Shown: positions 6,434-14,142, numbered from the stretch's first letter. The stretch is DNA of 19,300 nucleotides from an uncultured Akkermansia sp. (GCA_904502165.1 CAJGDB010000026.1:1-19300), one strand, 5' to 3'. Numbers and translations are program-made. The notes: generated from the sequence alone by a model not told the origin.

Positions 6434-7731
6434 TACCAGCCCAGTACGTGGTGGTACACCTTAATCATCTTGTCTGCTGCTGTTTCCCAGTTCGAATTCT
6501 TGATATCCTGGGCGCTCTGCTCGGCCACCTGCTTGAAAAGCTTTTCATCAGTCACAAGATCCACAATGTGCTTTGCCATCATGTTTACATCCCAGAAATC
6601 TGCCTTCAACGCACCCTTCATCACCTCAGCCACGCCACTCTGCTTCGAGATGACGGCTGGAATGTTGAACTGGGCGGCCTCCAGGGCAGAAAGGCCGAAG
6701 GGCTCGGAAACGGAGGGCATGCAGTACACATCCGTCATAGAAAGCAGCTCGTTCACCTTCTGCTTGTTCAGGAACCCGGTGAAGTGGAACTTGTCGCCCA
6801 CACCATGGAAGGCACCTGTCTCAATCAACTGGCGCAGCTTTTCGCCCGTGCCAGCCATCACAAAACGTACATTGTCCGTCTGTTCCAGCACTTTGGCTGC
6901 AATCTGCAGGAAGAACTCCGGCCCCTTCTGGGCCGTAAGACGCCCCAGGAAGAGCACAAGCTTTTCCGGGAACTTCTTCTTGCTGTGGAACACATGCACC
7001 GGGTCTGCGCCATTGTGTACCGGAAAAATCTTGGCCGGATCAATGCCATAATGACCCGCTGCCACGGTGCCGGTGTACTTAGATACAGGAATCACGGCAT
7101 CAGCCTGTTCCATGCCATACTTCTCAATGTCGTAAATCCATCCGCGGGCATCGGCTCCGGCGCGGTCAAACTGCGAAGCGTGCAGATGCACTACCAGCGG
7201 CTTGCCCGTGGCTTTCTTCACCTCTACACCGGCCAGATACGTCATCCAGTCGTGTGCATGCACCACATCAAAATCATACTTGCGGGCCATTACCGCGCAA
7301 ATCTTCGAGAATTCGATGACCTTGCGGGCCAGGTCGCCTGCGTAAAGGTCTTCCTTGCCGGTGAACAACGCCAGATCTGCTTTATGAATACGGGAGAAGA
7401 GAAGCTTGCCTTCCTTTGTGAACGTAATGTTGCCCGGCGTACCTTCCTCACAGGCATACGGGTCCAGATTCACCGGGGCTTTACCCACCACGCTGAAGCT
7501 CTCGTAGGTGTAACCTTCTTCCAGCGTTTCCATCTGCTCATGCTGCAGGGTGTTCACCCCGGTCAGGGTGAAGCCATCATACTTCGCATCGGGGGATGCC
7601 TTGGGAACAATGACACTTAAATCAACCTTCTGCGAGAGAGCTCGCGAAATCCCCATACAGGCCACACCCAGACCGCCATTGATGAGGGGCGGGAACTCCC
7701 AGCCCAGCTTTAATACTTTTATTTTTCTCAT
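6433..7731 (-). CDS. glgA: Glycogen synthase-like glycosyltransferase (GT-B fold, GT4/GT5 type)
   Basis: It probably extends alpha-1,4-glucan from a nucleotide-glucose donor in the cytoplasm. At 432 residues, it has the N-terminal Rossmann half with GWEFPPLINGGLG near residues 10-22 (in place of the KTGGL loop of classical GlgA), VVHAHDWMTYLAG around 155 and LVVHLHASQFDR, then the C-terminal half with FLGRLTAQKGPEFFL and the donor-binding E-x7-E segment SEPFGLSALEAAQFNIP. This shorter form resembles the glycogen synthases of Bacteroidota and relatives that sit next to a GH57 gene. The stop overlaps the downstream GH57 ATG by one base, indicating translational coupling. TAGAAT lies seven bases before the ATG. 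A sucrose- or other GT4 transferase is the alternative, but the GH57 neighbour favours glycogen. Confidence 0.82.
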   Translation of the reverse strand: MRKIKVLKLGWEFPPLINGGLGVACMGISRALSQKVDLSVIVPKASPDAKYDGFTLTGVNTLQHEQMETLEEGYTYESFSVVGKAPVNLDPYACEEGTPGNITFTKEGKLLFSRIHKADLALFTGKEDLYAGDLARKVIEFSKICAVMARKYDFDVVHAHDWMTYLAGVEVKKATGKPLVVHLHASQFDRAGADARGWIYDIEKYGMEQADAVIPVSKYTGTVAAGHYGIDPAKIFPVHNGADPVHVFHSKKKFPEKLVLFLGRLTAQKGPEFFLQIAAKVLEQTDNVRFVMAGTGEKLRQLIETGAFHGVGDKFHFTGFLNKQKVNELLSMTDVYCMPSVSEPFGLSALEAAQFNIPAVISKQSGVAEVMKGALKADFWDVNMMAKHIVDLVTDEKLFKQVAEQSAQDIKNSNWETAADKMIKVYHHVLGW

Positions 7732-7738
7732 AATGCGT

Positions 7739-7744
7739 ATTCTA
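7739..7744 (-). promoter_or_regulatory. Probable -10 box (TAGAAT) of the glgA-GH57 operon
   Basis: TAGAAT (5 of 6 consensus) lies exactly seven bases before the glgA ATG, the same geometry as three other genes here, and predicts a leaderless mRNA. No good -35 is found 16-18 bases upstream (AGTCTG at 17), so an activator or a different -10 (TATAGT at 7754-7749) may be used. Confidence 0.45.
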
Positions 7745-7790
7745 TTTGACTATAAAACTTGCAGACTTCTTTGCTTGAGTCTCGGCGAGA

Positions 7791-7815
7791 TTAAAGCACA
7801 AAACAAGTGACTTGT
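7791..7815 (-). terminator. Weak hairpin, possible terminator between the PUR gene and glgA
   Basis: The 155-base gap between the PUR gene and glgA contains, on the minus strand, a 5-bp stem ACAAG-TCA-CTTGT followed by TTTGTGCTTT. A second AT-rich inverted repeat (CGAAAAC/GTTTTCG) overlaps the PUR stop codon. Neither is a textbook terminator; nothing else is recognisable in the gap apart from the glgA -10 box. Confidence 0.25.
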
Positions 7816-7886
7816 CCAGACTAAAGTCCGTCAATCCTACTAACAAGATAGATTTTTTACCCCAGAGCGGGCAGAAGCGAAAACGA

Positions 7887-8093
7887 TCAGTTTTCGTTAT
7901 TGGCGCGGCGGATATCCTCGAGAGCAGCAATGAAGTCATCCAGGATTTCTGCAGGCACCATGATGCGGTCGCGATTGGAGCTTACCTTTTCAGTAATACG
8001 CACCACACGGCCACGCGCATTGCTCTTGAGGTCAAGGAAGAAAGTCTTGCGATCCGCAATGATTTTTTCTGTACAAATGATATCGTCGTCCAC
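7887..8093 (-). CDS. Small PUR-family (DUF3276) DNA/RNA-binding protein
   Basis: A 68-residue protein with one PUR-like beta-beta-beta-beta-alpha unit: the strands IICTEKIIADRKTFFLDLK and RVVRITEKV, then DRIMVPAEILDDFIAALEDI as strand plus C-terminal helix. This pattern matches the bacterial single-domain PUR-alpha proteins found in Bacteroidota, spirochaetes and Verrucomicrobiota, which dimerise and bind single-stranded DNA or RNA; the cellular role is unsettled. The start is GTG at 8093; no in-frame ATG gives a complete first strand. GGGTAAG lies about 8 bases upstream as a possible ribosome-binding site. It has its own extended -10 promoter and a leader of about 37 bases, unlike the leaderless neighbours. 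It lies between the CDF transporter and glgA with gaps on both sides, so it is probably monocistronic. Confidence 0.75.
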   Translation of the reverse strand: MDDDIICTEKIIADRKTFFLDLKSNARGRVVRITEKVSSNRDRIMVPAEILDDFIAALEDIRRANNEN

Positions 8094-8136
8094 TGTATCT
8101 TACCCGGGGTGGTTATTCTAACCCCTTCGAAATGGG

Positions 8137-8164
8137 ATTATACCACAGTCAGATGCTCAGTCAA
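8137..8164 (-). promoter_or_regulatory. Strong promoter of the PUR gene, TTGACT / 16 bp / TGG-TATAAT
   Basis: On the minus strand TTGACT (8164-8159, 5 of 6) is followed after 16 bases by a perfect TATAAT (8142-8137) with the extended -10 TGG just before it. Predicted transcription starts near 8130, giving a 5' leader of about 37 bases to the GTG at 8093. It is the best all-round promoter match in the window. Confidence 0.72.
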
Positions 8165-8184
8165 TCAGGAAATTACAGGAAAAT

Positions 8185-9585
8185 TCATTCCTCATAAGTG
8201 ACCATGAAGCGTCCGAAAGAGGGTAGTTTTTCGGTGAGTTTCTTGTTGAGCTTGGTGAGGCGGGTGTGGCTTTCCTCCACGGTAAGGGAGCTTTCCTTGG
8301 GTATGGAGATGAGACAGAGTCGCTCGGCACCTTTGCGGTAACAGGTAATGTTGGTGGGCAGGGGGGCACCGCGGCGGATGAGGATGGTGCGAACCTGTTC
8401 CTCCCAGTCGGCAGGAAGTTCGGTCTCAAACGAAGGAAGGCGGCGGAGGTCGGGTTCGACATGCAGCGCAACGACATCGGCTTTCAGATTGCGCTGCACT
8501 TCTTTACGGAAGGCTTCGATGGGGACTTGCCAGGATTCCAGAGTTGCGCCCGGCGGTAATTCCAGGTCTACGGCAACGATGAAATGTCCGTTGTCTGAAT
8601 GCAGAAGCAGCAGGCCGTGCACGCCGAATCGGTGAGAGAGAGCCAGACGTCGGATGATGAATTCCGGAGTTTCCGGCAGTTCTGTGGCCGGAGTCATGTG
8701 GATGAAAGCTTCTGCGCCTTCCAGAGTGTCGGAGACGAGTTCTTCAATAGCATCTGCAATTTCGTGGGCTGTATCCACATGCAGGTTGTGGGGGACCTGA
8801 ACTTCCATTTCAACGTAGTAGCGGGCGCCGGATTCCCGCACCCTCAGCTTGGATACCGGGTAGGTGGGCATGCGATCTACCATGGCCTGGCGTATCTGGG
8901 CTGCTGCTTCGCCATTTGCCTTATCCATAAGGTTGTTGATGGACTGTGTACCCAGTTCCTTGCATACATGCAGGATGAGGAAGGCCACGACGAGGGAGGC
9001 AAAGACGTCTGCCCGCATCAGCAGCCAGTGCAGCCAGCTGCCCTCTACGGTCATACCGGCAACGGCAGCACCGGTGATACCTAGAAGAACAGCTCCGCTG
9101 CTCCAGATATCTGTGGTGAAGTGGGCGGCATCGGCCTCAAGTGCGGCACTGCGGGTTTCTCTGGCCACCTGCTTGAGCATGCGGGCGCGGTTGATGTCTA
9201 CCAGAATGGAAAGAATGATGACGGCAAAGGCCCAGTAGGAGAAGGTCACATGAAGTGCGGCCGGGTCATTGCTCAGCAATCGTTCTACGGCCTCTACGAT
9301 AACCCAGACGGCTGTAGCCAGCAGGAGCAGGGTCTCACCCAGCGCCATGAGGTTTTCCACCTTGCCGTGACCATAGGGATGGTCTTCGTCTGCCGGGCGA
9401 GAGGAAATCCTGACGGCATAGACAGTGCCACCTGCGGCCACCAGATCCAGCGCACTATGTAAGGCTTCAGATAAAATGCCCAGAGAGCCGGTCATGACAC
9501 CGACGATGAGTTTTGTGGCTGCCAGAGCAGCACTCCAGATGACGGATGACCATGCTGCAAGCTTCTTTCTGGTATCTGTATCCAT
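8185..9585 (-). CDS. Cation diffusion facilitator (zinc-type) with an extended C-terminal region
   Basis: It exports divalent cations, probably Zn2+, from the cytoplasm by proton antiport. The first ~215 of 466 residues hold six membrane helices. The transport site uses HSALD in TM2 (H43, D47) and HFTTD in TM5 (H155, D159); HxxxD in both helices is the zinc-type pattern. DHPYGHGKVE (68-77) is the conserved loop. After LMDKA comes a normal ZT-dimer domain (about 224-298, ending AFIHMTP), but instead of stopping near 300 residues the protein continues with a second alpha-beta unit (about 309-378, ending VVALHVEP) and a third (about 386-466). The ATG at 9585 is chosen because the -10/-35 pair lies directly upstream; earlier in-frame starts would include the promoter. 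The adjoining divergent gene encodes a Sel1 protein. Confidence 0.9.
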   Translation of the reverse strand: MDTDTRKKLAAWSSVIWSAALAATKLIVGVMTGSLGILSEALHSALDLVAAGGTVYAVRISSRPADEDHPYGHGKVENLMALGETLLLLATAVWVIVEAVERLLSNDPAALHVTFSYWAFAVIILSILVDINRARMLKQVARETRSAALEADAAHFTTDIWSSGAVLLGITGAAVAGMTVEGSWLHWLLMRADVFASLVVAFLILHVCKELGTQSINNLMDKANGEAAAQIRQAMVDRMPTYPVSKLRVRESGARYYVEMEVQVPHNLHVDTAHEIADAIEELVSDTLEGAEAFIHMTPATELPETPEFIIRRLALSHRFGVHGLLLLHSDNGHFIVAVDLELPPGATLESWQVPIEAFRKEVQRNLKADVVALHVEPDLRRLPSFETELPADWEEQVRTILIRRGAPLPTNITCYRKGAERLCLISIPKESSLTVEESHTRLTKLNKKLTEKLPSFGRFMVTYEE

Positions 9586-9592
9586 GCCGTTA

Positions 9593-9621
9593 AACCTACC
9601 TTTTTTATGCAGGGGAGTCAA
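9593..9621 (-). promoter_or_regulatory. Promoter of the CDF gene, TTGACT / 17 bp / TAGGTT
   Basis: On the minus strand TTGACT (9621-9616, 5 of 6) lies 17 bases before TAGGTT (9598-9593, 3 of 6). The -10 box ends seven bases before the ATG at 9585, again predicting transcription from the start codon and no untranslated leader. Confidence 0.55.
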
Positions 9622-9676
9622 GAAAAAGAAAAGAATGATTCTCAAATAGCGGATAGAGAGATGCAGCAGATTACAC

Positions 9677-9705
9677 TTGCGAAAACGCGTTGTTAGGGAT
9701 AGAAT
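9677..9705 (+). promoter_or_regulatory. Promoter of the Sel1-repeat gene, TTGCGA / 17 bp / TAGAAT
   Basis: TTGCGA (9677-9682, 4 of 6) lies 17 bases before TAGAAT (9700-9705, 5 of 6). Seven bases separate the -10 from the ATG at 9713, predicting a leaderless mRNA. The TTG of this -35 is in frame with the gene and can be mistaken for its start. Confidence 0.65.
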
Positions 9706-9712
9706 ACTACGC

Positions 9713-11119
9713 ATGAAACAGTTTCTCTATCTTCTTCCGCTGGCTCTGTGTCCTGTAACCGCACAGGTGGCCGATGCCAAGGCAACGTGCATGGCTGCGT
9801 TGGATTCCGTTCTGAAAACACAGTCTGAGAACCTGGGCAGCGTCATTACGGCTGTGCTGGATGCAACAGGAGGAGATGAGCAGGCCTACCTGAAGCTGAT
9901 GCGAGAAGCATCTGATGCCGGGCATCCTGTGGCGTTGATGTGGTCAGCCAAGCATCAGATTACCCAGATTCGTGCCCAGAGATTGAATCCGCAGACCTCT
10001 CCCGAAGCAACAAGAGCGCGGGCTGCTATGGAGCAGGCTGCCAGCGAGGGGTATGTGCCTGCCATGGTCGAGATGGCCTATCTCTGCGGCAATGGTATAG
10101 GAGCACCGGCTGATGAGAAAGCGGGTATGAAGCACCTGATGCAGGCCTGTAAGGCCAATAGTGCCCGGGCTCGTGCGGGGTATCTGCTACTCTCCGGGCG
10201 GCTGGAGAAGGAGGGGGAAGCCTCTGCGGCTGTATCAGCTGAGTTGAAGAGGAATAACTATTACGTCGAGGAATTCCTGGCTGCTCTGCACGGGAATCAG
10301 AGCGAAGAGAAAAGCCAGGAATGGCTGATGCGGGCGGCAAAGCACGGGAGTGCGGGAGCTGCCTGTACGCTGGCTTTCTACTACTTACAGGAAGGTAAGG
10401 ATGCCCTGGGCTATGATTTTCTTAAGATGGCGGTGGAGCGGGAGCATCCCGAGGCTCTGGCTCAGATGGCCAGTTTCATGCTCCCCGGGGCCAGTCTCCC
10501 GGATAGTCTGAAAGAAAGTATCAAGCCGGATGCCGCCGCGGCAACTCGTTTATTCCAGCGCGCGGCGCTGCTGGGTTATTCCCCAGCTTTGATTCCGCTG
10601 GCCGGCGAATACCACAAGCAGCCGGAGAAATACACAAAAGAGCGCATTTTTGAGTTGTACCGGCTTTCTGCCGATGCCGGCGATCCCCGTGGCGGGGTGG
10701 CATTTGCCTATTGTCTGGCCAATGGGCGGGGATGCACGGCTGATGCCGCCAGGGGTGTGCGGATTCTGACCCAGCTAGTGGATGCCGGTGTGCCTTTTGC
10801 CAATATGGCTCTGGCCGACCTCTATTTCAATGGAACCGGTGTTTCTGCCGATATGAGCCGTGCCATCCGCTCTCTTACAGCAGCAGCTTCAGCAGGTGTG
10901 CCGCAATGCTATACGCTCATGGCGGTTATTTCACAGCTGGGCAATGCAGATAAGGCTCCAGACCCGACCCGTGCTCAGTTCTACCTTCGTATGGCAGAAG
11001 AACGAGGGGAAACGAATGCCCGGCAGGCGTATGATGAAATGCTGAAAAAGGATGCTGGAGGTTTATCCCCTGAGTCCGCCATGCCGTTTAATCTTGCCAA
11101 ATCGTGCCTGTTCTGGTAG
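9713..11119 (+). CDS. Secreted Sel1-like repeat (TPR-type) protein
   Basis: A 468-residue protein with a signal peptide: MKQFLYLLPLALCPVTA with cleavage likely near residue 17-22, so it is exported, probably to the periplasm. The rest is built from Sel1-like repeats of about 36 residues, recognised by the A-x3-G-x3-A and GxG spacing: EQAASEGYVPAMVEMAYL with GNGIGAPADEKAG, LMRAAKHGSAGAACTLAF, FQRAALLGYSPALIPLAG, YRLSADAGDPRGGVAFAY with NGRGCTADAARG, and LTQLVDAGVPFANMALAD with NGTGVSADMSRA. Such solenoids bind partner proteins; no catalytic domain is seen and the partner is unknown. The ATG at 9713 is fixed by the promoter just upstream. It leads a likely operon with the HD phosphodiesterase (54-base gap) and the BASS transporter. 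Confidence 0.85.
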   Translation: MKQFLYLLPLALCPVTAQVADAKATCMAALDSVLKTQSENLGSVITAVLDATGGDEQAYLKLMREASDAGHPVALMWSAKHQITQIRAQRLNPQTSPEATRARAAMEQAASEGYVPAMVEMAYLCGNGIGAPADEKAGMKHLMQACKANSARARAGYLLLSGRLEKEGEASAAVSAELKRNNYYVEEFLAALHGNQSEEKSQEWLMRAAKHGSAGAACTLAFYYLQEGKDALGYDFLKMAVEREHPEALAQMASFMLPGASLPDSLKESIKPDAAAATRLFQRAALLGYSPALIPLAGEYHKQPEKYTKERIFELYRLSADAGDPRGGVAFAYCLANGRGCTADAARGVRILTQLVDAGVPFANMALADLYFNGTGVSADMSRAIRSLTAAASAGVPQCYTLMAVISQLGNADKAPDPTRAQFYLRMAEERGETNARQAYDEMLKKDAGGLSPESAMPFNLAKSCLFW

Positions 11120-11173
11120 GATGCACACCAGAGCAGATAAATGCTGTTCTATTTATCGGGACTTACATGAAAT

Positions 11174-12778
11174 ATGACTCGTCTGTTAAATCAATTATCC
11201 CGTAACGGAGACGACCCCGGAACCCGGTTCAAAGGGGGGATTCAGGTTATGGCTGGTATTTCGCTGCTCGGTATTGCAGCGGTGTGTTTCATTGCCTGTT
11301 CTGCTGCGTCTGATGTGTGGAATGCTTCTTTCCGGGTTATCTGGATTCTGCTGACTTCGCTTGGCCTGCTGTTGCTTGCCGGATTGTCGCGACTGCCGCA
11401 GCAGATGACGGTGCGCCGCACTTTCCTGCTGGTCAGCATGGTGGTGGCCCAGTTGCTGATAATGACCGGCATCTGTACACTCAAGGGCGTGATTCCCGGG
11501 TTTAACCTGGAAGGTCAGGTGCTGCTCTGGCTTCCTTATGCTCTGGCTCCGACGGTGCTGGCCGTGATGATTGGCCGGCGGCTGGGCGCATTTACGGCTC
11601 TTTGCTGCACCATTTTCGGTGTAGCCATGTTCCCCTGCGGAACAGATGCTGCTGTAATCCTCAATTACAGTGCTGTAAGCTTCGTGACCGGTACGGTGTG
11701 TGCCTTGGTTTCGGGCCGGGTTCACAAACGCGAGCAGATTCTGCGTGCTGGCTTTGTTGCCAGTACCATTACCTTTGCGTCCGTGTATCTGTTGCTGAGC
11801 CTTGATGCAGCCGGCAGTGGGGCCAGTATTGCGCTGCGCGGCTTCAATGGTGGTTTCAATGTGGGTGGTTTTGCTACGGAGCTCGCGGTGACAGTCGGTG
11901 TCAACTTTGTTCTGGCAGCCCTGGTTGGCGGCATGATGCCTGCGCTGGAGCGCCTGTTCAATATCTCCACTCCTATCACCTGGCTGGAATGGGCTGATAT
12001 GAATCATCCGCTGCTGCGGAAACTGCAGATTGTTGCTCCCGGTACATTCCACCACAGCCTCGTGGTGCAGCGTTTGTCTGAGGCTGGAGCAGAGGCCATC
12101 GGTGCCGATGTAACACGCGCCGGTGTATGCGGCCTTTATCACGATATAGGCAAGATTACCAACCCTCAGTATTTTGCTGAGAATATTGCCGATCAGAACA
12201 ATACCCCGCATGCCGACCTGACCCCGGAAGCAAGTGCCCGCATTATCACCGGGCATGTCACGGAGGGTGTGGAGCTGGCACAGTCGCATGGGCTCAATAA
12301 CCGCATTGTCAATGTGATTCGTGAGCATCATGGCATTTCGACAGCCTATTTCTTCTATCGTAAGGCGCTGGATCTTTACGAGGAAGAGAAGGCCAAGTTT
12401 GAGGAAGGCCTTATCGATACCTGCCCGGAAGAGGTTGATAAAACCATCTTTACCTATAAGGGACCGATACCTCAGACCCGTGAATGCGGCATTGTGAGTA
12501 TGGCAGATGCAGTAGAAAGCGCTACGCGTTCTCTGCAGCACCCGACAGAGGATGATATCCGCAACATGATTAATGGTATTTTCAAGGGCCGTATTCTGGA
12601 TGGACACCTGCAGGATTGCTCACTTACCCTGGGTGAGATTGAAAAGCTGAAGGAGTCGTTCTTTGCCACCATTCGCACGATGCACCATAACCGCATTGCC
12701 TACCCCAAGCCCAAGGTCGATGATGCAACGACTGCCGTCATTGAACTGCGGAAGGGGGAGGATAAGCAGGATTCTTGA
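11174..12778 (+). CDS. PgpH-like membrane HD-domain phosphodiesterase (7TMR-HD family) without ectodomain
   Basis: Its nearest known relatives hydrolyse cyclic di-AMP. The 534-residue protein has about seven membrane segments between residues 25 and 255, then a cytoplasmic HD domain. Metal-site residues match PgpH: APGTFHHSLVV (H293/H294), LYHDIGK (H323, D324), IITGHVTEG (H361), REHHG (H385/H386) and MADAVESA (D445), followed by the family tail DGHLQDCSLTLGEIE and HHNRIAYPKPK. The family usually has 700-plus residues with a large extracytoplasmic 7TMR-HDED domain between the first and second helices; here only ~15 residues separate them, so the sensor domain is missing. An intact HD site suggests an active enzyme with different input. 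The ATG at 11174 has no Shine-Dalgarno. The stop overlaps the next gene's ATG (TGATG). Confidence 0.88.
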   Translation: MTRLLNQLSRNGDDPGTRFKGGIQVMAGISLLGIAAVCFIACSAASDVWNASFRVIWILLTSLGLLLLAGLSRLPQQMTVRRTFLLVSMVVAQLLIMTGICTLKGVIPGFNLEGQVLLWLPYALAPTVLAVMIGRRLGAFTALCCTIFGVAMFPCGTDAAVILNYSAVSFVTGTVCALVSGRVHKREQILRAGFVASTITFASVYLLLSLDAAGSGASIALRGFNGGFNVGGFATELAVTVGVNFVLAALVGGMMPALERLFNISTPITWLEWADMNHPLLRKLQIVAPGTFHHSLVVQRLSEAGAEAIGADVTRAGVCGLYHDIGKITNPQYFAENIADQNNTPHADLTPEASARIITGHVTEGVELAQSHGLNNRIVNVIREHHGISTAYFFYRKALDLYEEEKAKFEEGLIDTCPEEVDKTIFTYKGPIPQTRECGIVSMADAVESATRSLQHPTEDDIRNMINGIFKGRILDGHLQDCSLTLGEIEKLKESFFATIRTMHHNRIAYPKPKVDDATTAVIELRKGEDKQDS

Positions 12779-13686
12779 TGAAACGGCATATCCGCAGTAT
12801 TTCTATGATTGTGGCCTTCCTGGTGGGAGGCCTCTTTCATAAGCAACTGGCGCCGCTGGGGGCCTGGCTGCCCGCCAGCGTGGCGCTGATGCTCAGCATC
12901 ACGTTCATCGGCATAGAGACATCTCGTCTCAAACCGCAGCGTATGCACTTGTGGGTGTTGCTGGGTATTCAGCTCATCGGTATGGGGTTCTGGGGAATTG
13001 CCCGCATGCTGGGCTACCCGGTATTGGCCGAATCGCTGTTCTTCTGTGGTATTGCTCCTGTTGCTATTGCTGCACCCGTCATTGTGAATCTGCTGAAGGG
13101 AAATGTGGAGTTCACTACAACAGCGCTCGTGCTCAGCCAGATTGTGTTTGGCCTGGTAACGCCGTTACTGATGCCACTTGTCGTGCAGGTGGAGGGATTC
13201 TGCTACACTGAGCTGGCGGTGGAGGTCGCCATGCAGCTGGGTACGGTGCTGGGAATCCCGGCGCTGGTGGCTATTGTGCTGCGTTGGGTGTACCCGCCTT
13301 GCAAGGGGTGGACGGCAAAGCTGCGCGATGTTTCGCTGGCTATATGGATTATCAACCTGACCATCATTGCCGGCGTAGGCACGCAGCGTGTGCTGGAAAT
13401 GAATATCAGCTGGTGGAATATGCTTCCCCTGGTGCTGGGGTCGCTGATGGTATGCATTACCGGCTTTGTGGCTGGCTACAGGTTGGGGGGCAGGGAGCTC
13501 AGACGCGAGTGTTCCCAATGTCTGGGGCAGAAGAATACCATCCTTACGCTCTACATTGCCAGCCAGTGGTATGTACACCCGTTGGCCTATATCGGCCCGG
13601 CGTTCTACGTTTTCTTTCACAATATCGCCAATGCCTTGCAGATTGCGCTGGCCAACCGCGAAAAATCCCGGTTAAAACAGGAATAA
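12778..13686 (+). CDS. BASS-family (bile acid:sodium symporter-like) transporter
   Basis: A 302-residue polytopic inner-membrane protein with roughly nine or ten hydrophobic segments across its length. The arrangement, the FFCGIAPVAIAAPVIVNLLKGN segment (family discontinuous helix region, 82-103 approximately) and the C-terminal GQKNTILTLYIASQW, which matches the conserved N-rich crossing helix of BASS/SBF proteins, place it in the bile acid:sodium symporter superfamily. Bacterial members carry organic anions such as pyruvate, pantoate or glucosinolate-like acids with Na+; the substrate here cannot be told. The ATG at 12778 shares a base with the upstream stop and has AGGA at a normal distance, so translation is coupled to the HD phosphodiesterase. 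No terminator is seen before the oppositely oriented rnpB, whose 3' end lies 17 bases downstream. Confidence 0.75.
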   Translation: MKRHIRSISMIVAFLVGGLFHKQLAPLGAWLPASVALMLSITFIGIETSRLKPQRMHLWVLLGIQLIGMGFWGIARMLGYPVLAESLFFCGIAPVAIAAPVIVNLLKGNVEFTTTALVLSQIVFGLVTPLLMPLVVQVEGFCYTELAVEVAMQLGTVLGIPALVAIVLRWVYPPCKGWTAKLRDVSLAIWIINLTIIAGVGTQRVLEMNISWWNMLPLVLGSLMVCITGFVAGYRLGGRELRRECSQCLGQKNTILTLYIASQWYVHPLAYIGPAFYVFFHNIANALQIALANREKSRLKQE

Positions 13687-13703
13687 ATTGTATTTTTGTT
13701 TGT

Positions 13704-14087
13704 GCCGTCCGGGTCCTGTAAGCCAGATTCTGTCCACCCTTGCGGGCTGTGTGGCCATTTTTCTCAGGTCCGTTACCGGACCAGCCCTGCGTTTATAGCA
13801 GGGTGCAACTAACACCCGGGAATACAGCGGGCAGGCGACCCTTTCCCTGTTTGTCTTGCATCGCGTGGGGTTTTCCGAGCCTCCGTCGTTACCTTCGGAG
13901 CGGTGGGCTCTTACCCCACCTTTTCACCCTTACCCTTGCGGGCGGTTTGTTTTCTGTGGCACTTTCCGTCCACCCGGCATTGGCTCCGGGTGTCTCCTGC
14001 TTTCACAGGACACGCTGCCTTGTGATGTCCAGACTTTCCTCTACGGAGCGTAACATGCCCCGCAGCGACCACCCGGACCCGGACGGC
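13704..14087 (-). ncRNA. rnpB: RNase P RNA, bacterial type A
   Basis: The catalytic RNA of RNase P, which cuts the 5' leader from pre-tRNAs. The transcript ends pair perfectly over 13 bp (P1: GCCGTCCGGGTCC at the 5' end, GGACCCGGACGGC at the 3' end), which sets the boundaries. Conserved cores on the minus strand: GAGGAAAGTCTGGACATC (CR-I), GGTGAAAAGGTGGGGTAAGA (P11/P12 junction), GAAGGTAACGACGGAGG and ACAGAATCTGGCTTACAGGA (CR-V), so both halves of P4 are present. Length is 384 nt, normal for type A. The L15 loop reads CGGAAAACC where E. coli has CGGUAAACU, so the GGU tRNA-CCA-binding motif is GGA (13876-13874). No U-tract terminator follows; the 3' end is probably made by processing. Confidence 0.95.
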
Positions 14088-14093
14088 ACAGCG

Positions 14094-14122
14094 AGAGTAC
14101 ACCGAAGCTGGCTTCTTTGCAA
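14094..14122 (-). promoter_or_regulatory. Promoter of rnpB, TTGCAA / 17 bp / TACTCT
   Basis: On the minus strand TTGCAA (14122-14117, 5 of 6) lies 17 bases before TACTCT (14099-14094, 3 of 6). The -10 ends seven bases from G14087, the first base of the P1 stem, so promoter and structure agree on the same 5' end. This supports the 17 + 7 geometry used for the protein genes. Confidence 0.6.
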
Positions 14123-14142
14123 GACAAATCACCCCATTTGAC

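Noticed and set aside
5249..7051. A 600-codon open frame on the plus strand
   Set aside because: It is antisense to glgA and the GH57 gene, which carry clear family motifs; its translation shows no recognisable domain and arises from the codon bias of the real genes.
8094..8136. GGTTA-TTC-TAACC repeat in the PUR leader as a riboswitch or attenuator
   Set aside because: The stem is only 5 bp with a 3-base loop and no alternative pairing was found; too weak to report as a feature.
11195..12607. A 470-codon open frame on the minus strand
   Set aside because: It is antisense to the PgpH-like gene, whose HD motifs are fully conserved.
13740..14141. A 133-codon open frame on the plus strand across rnpB
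   Set aside because: It is the complement of RNase P RNA, with no coding character.
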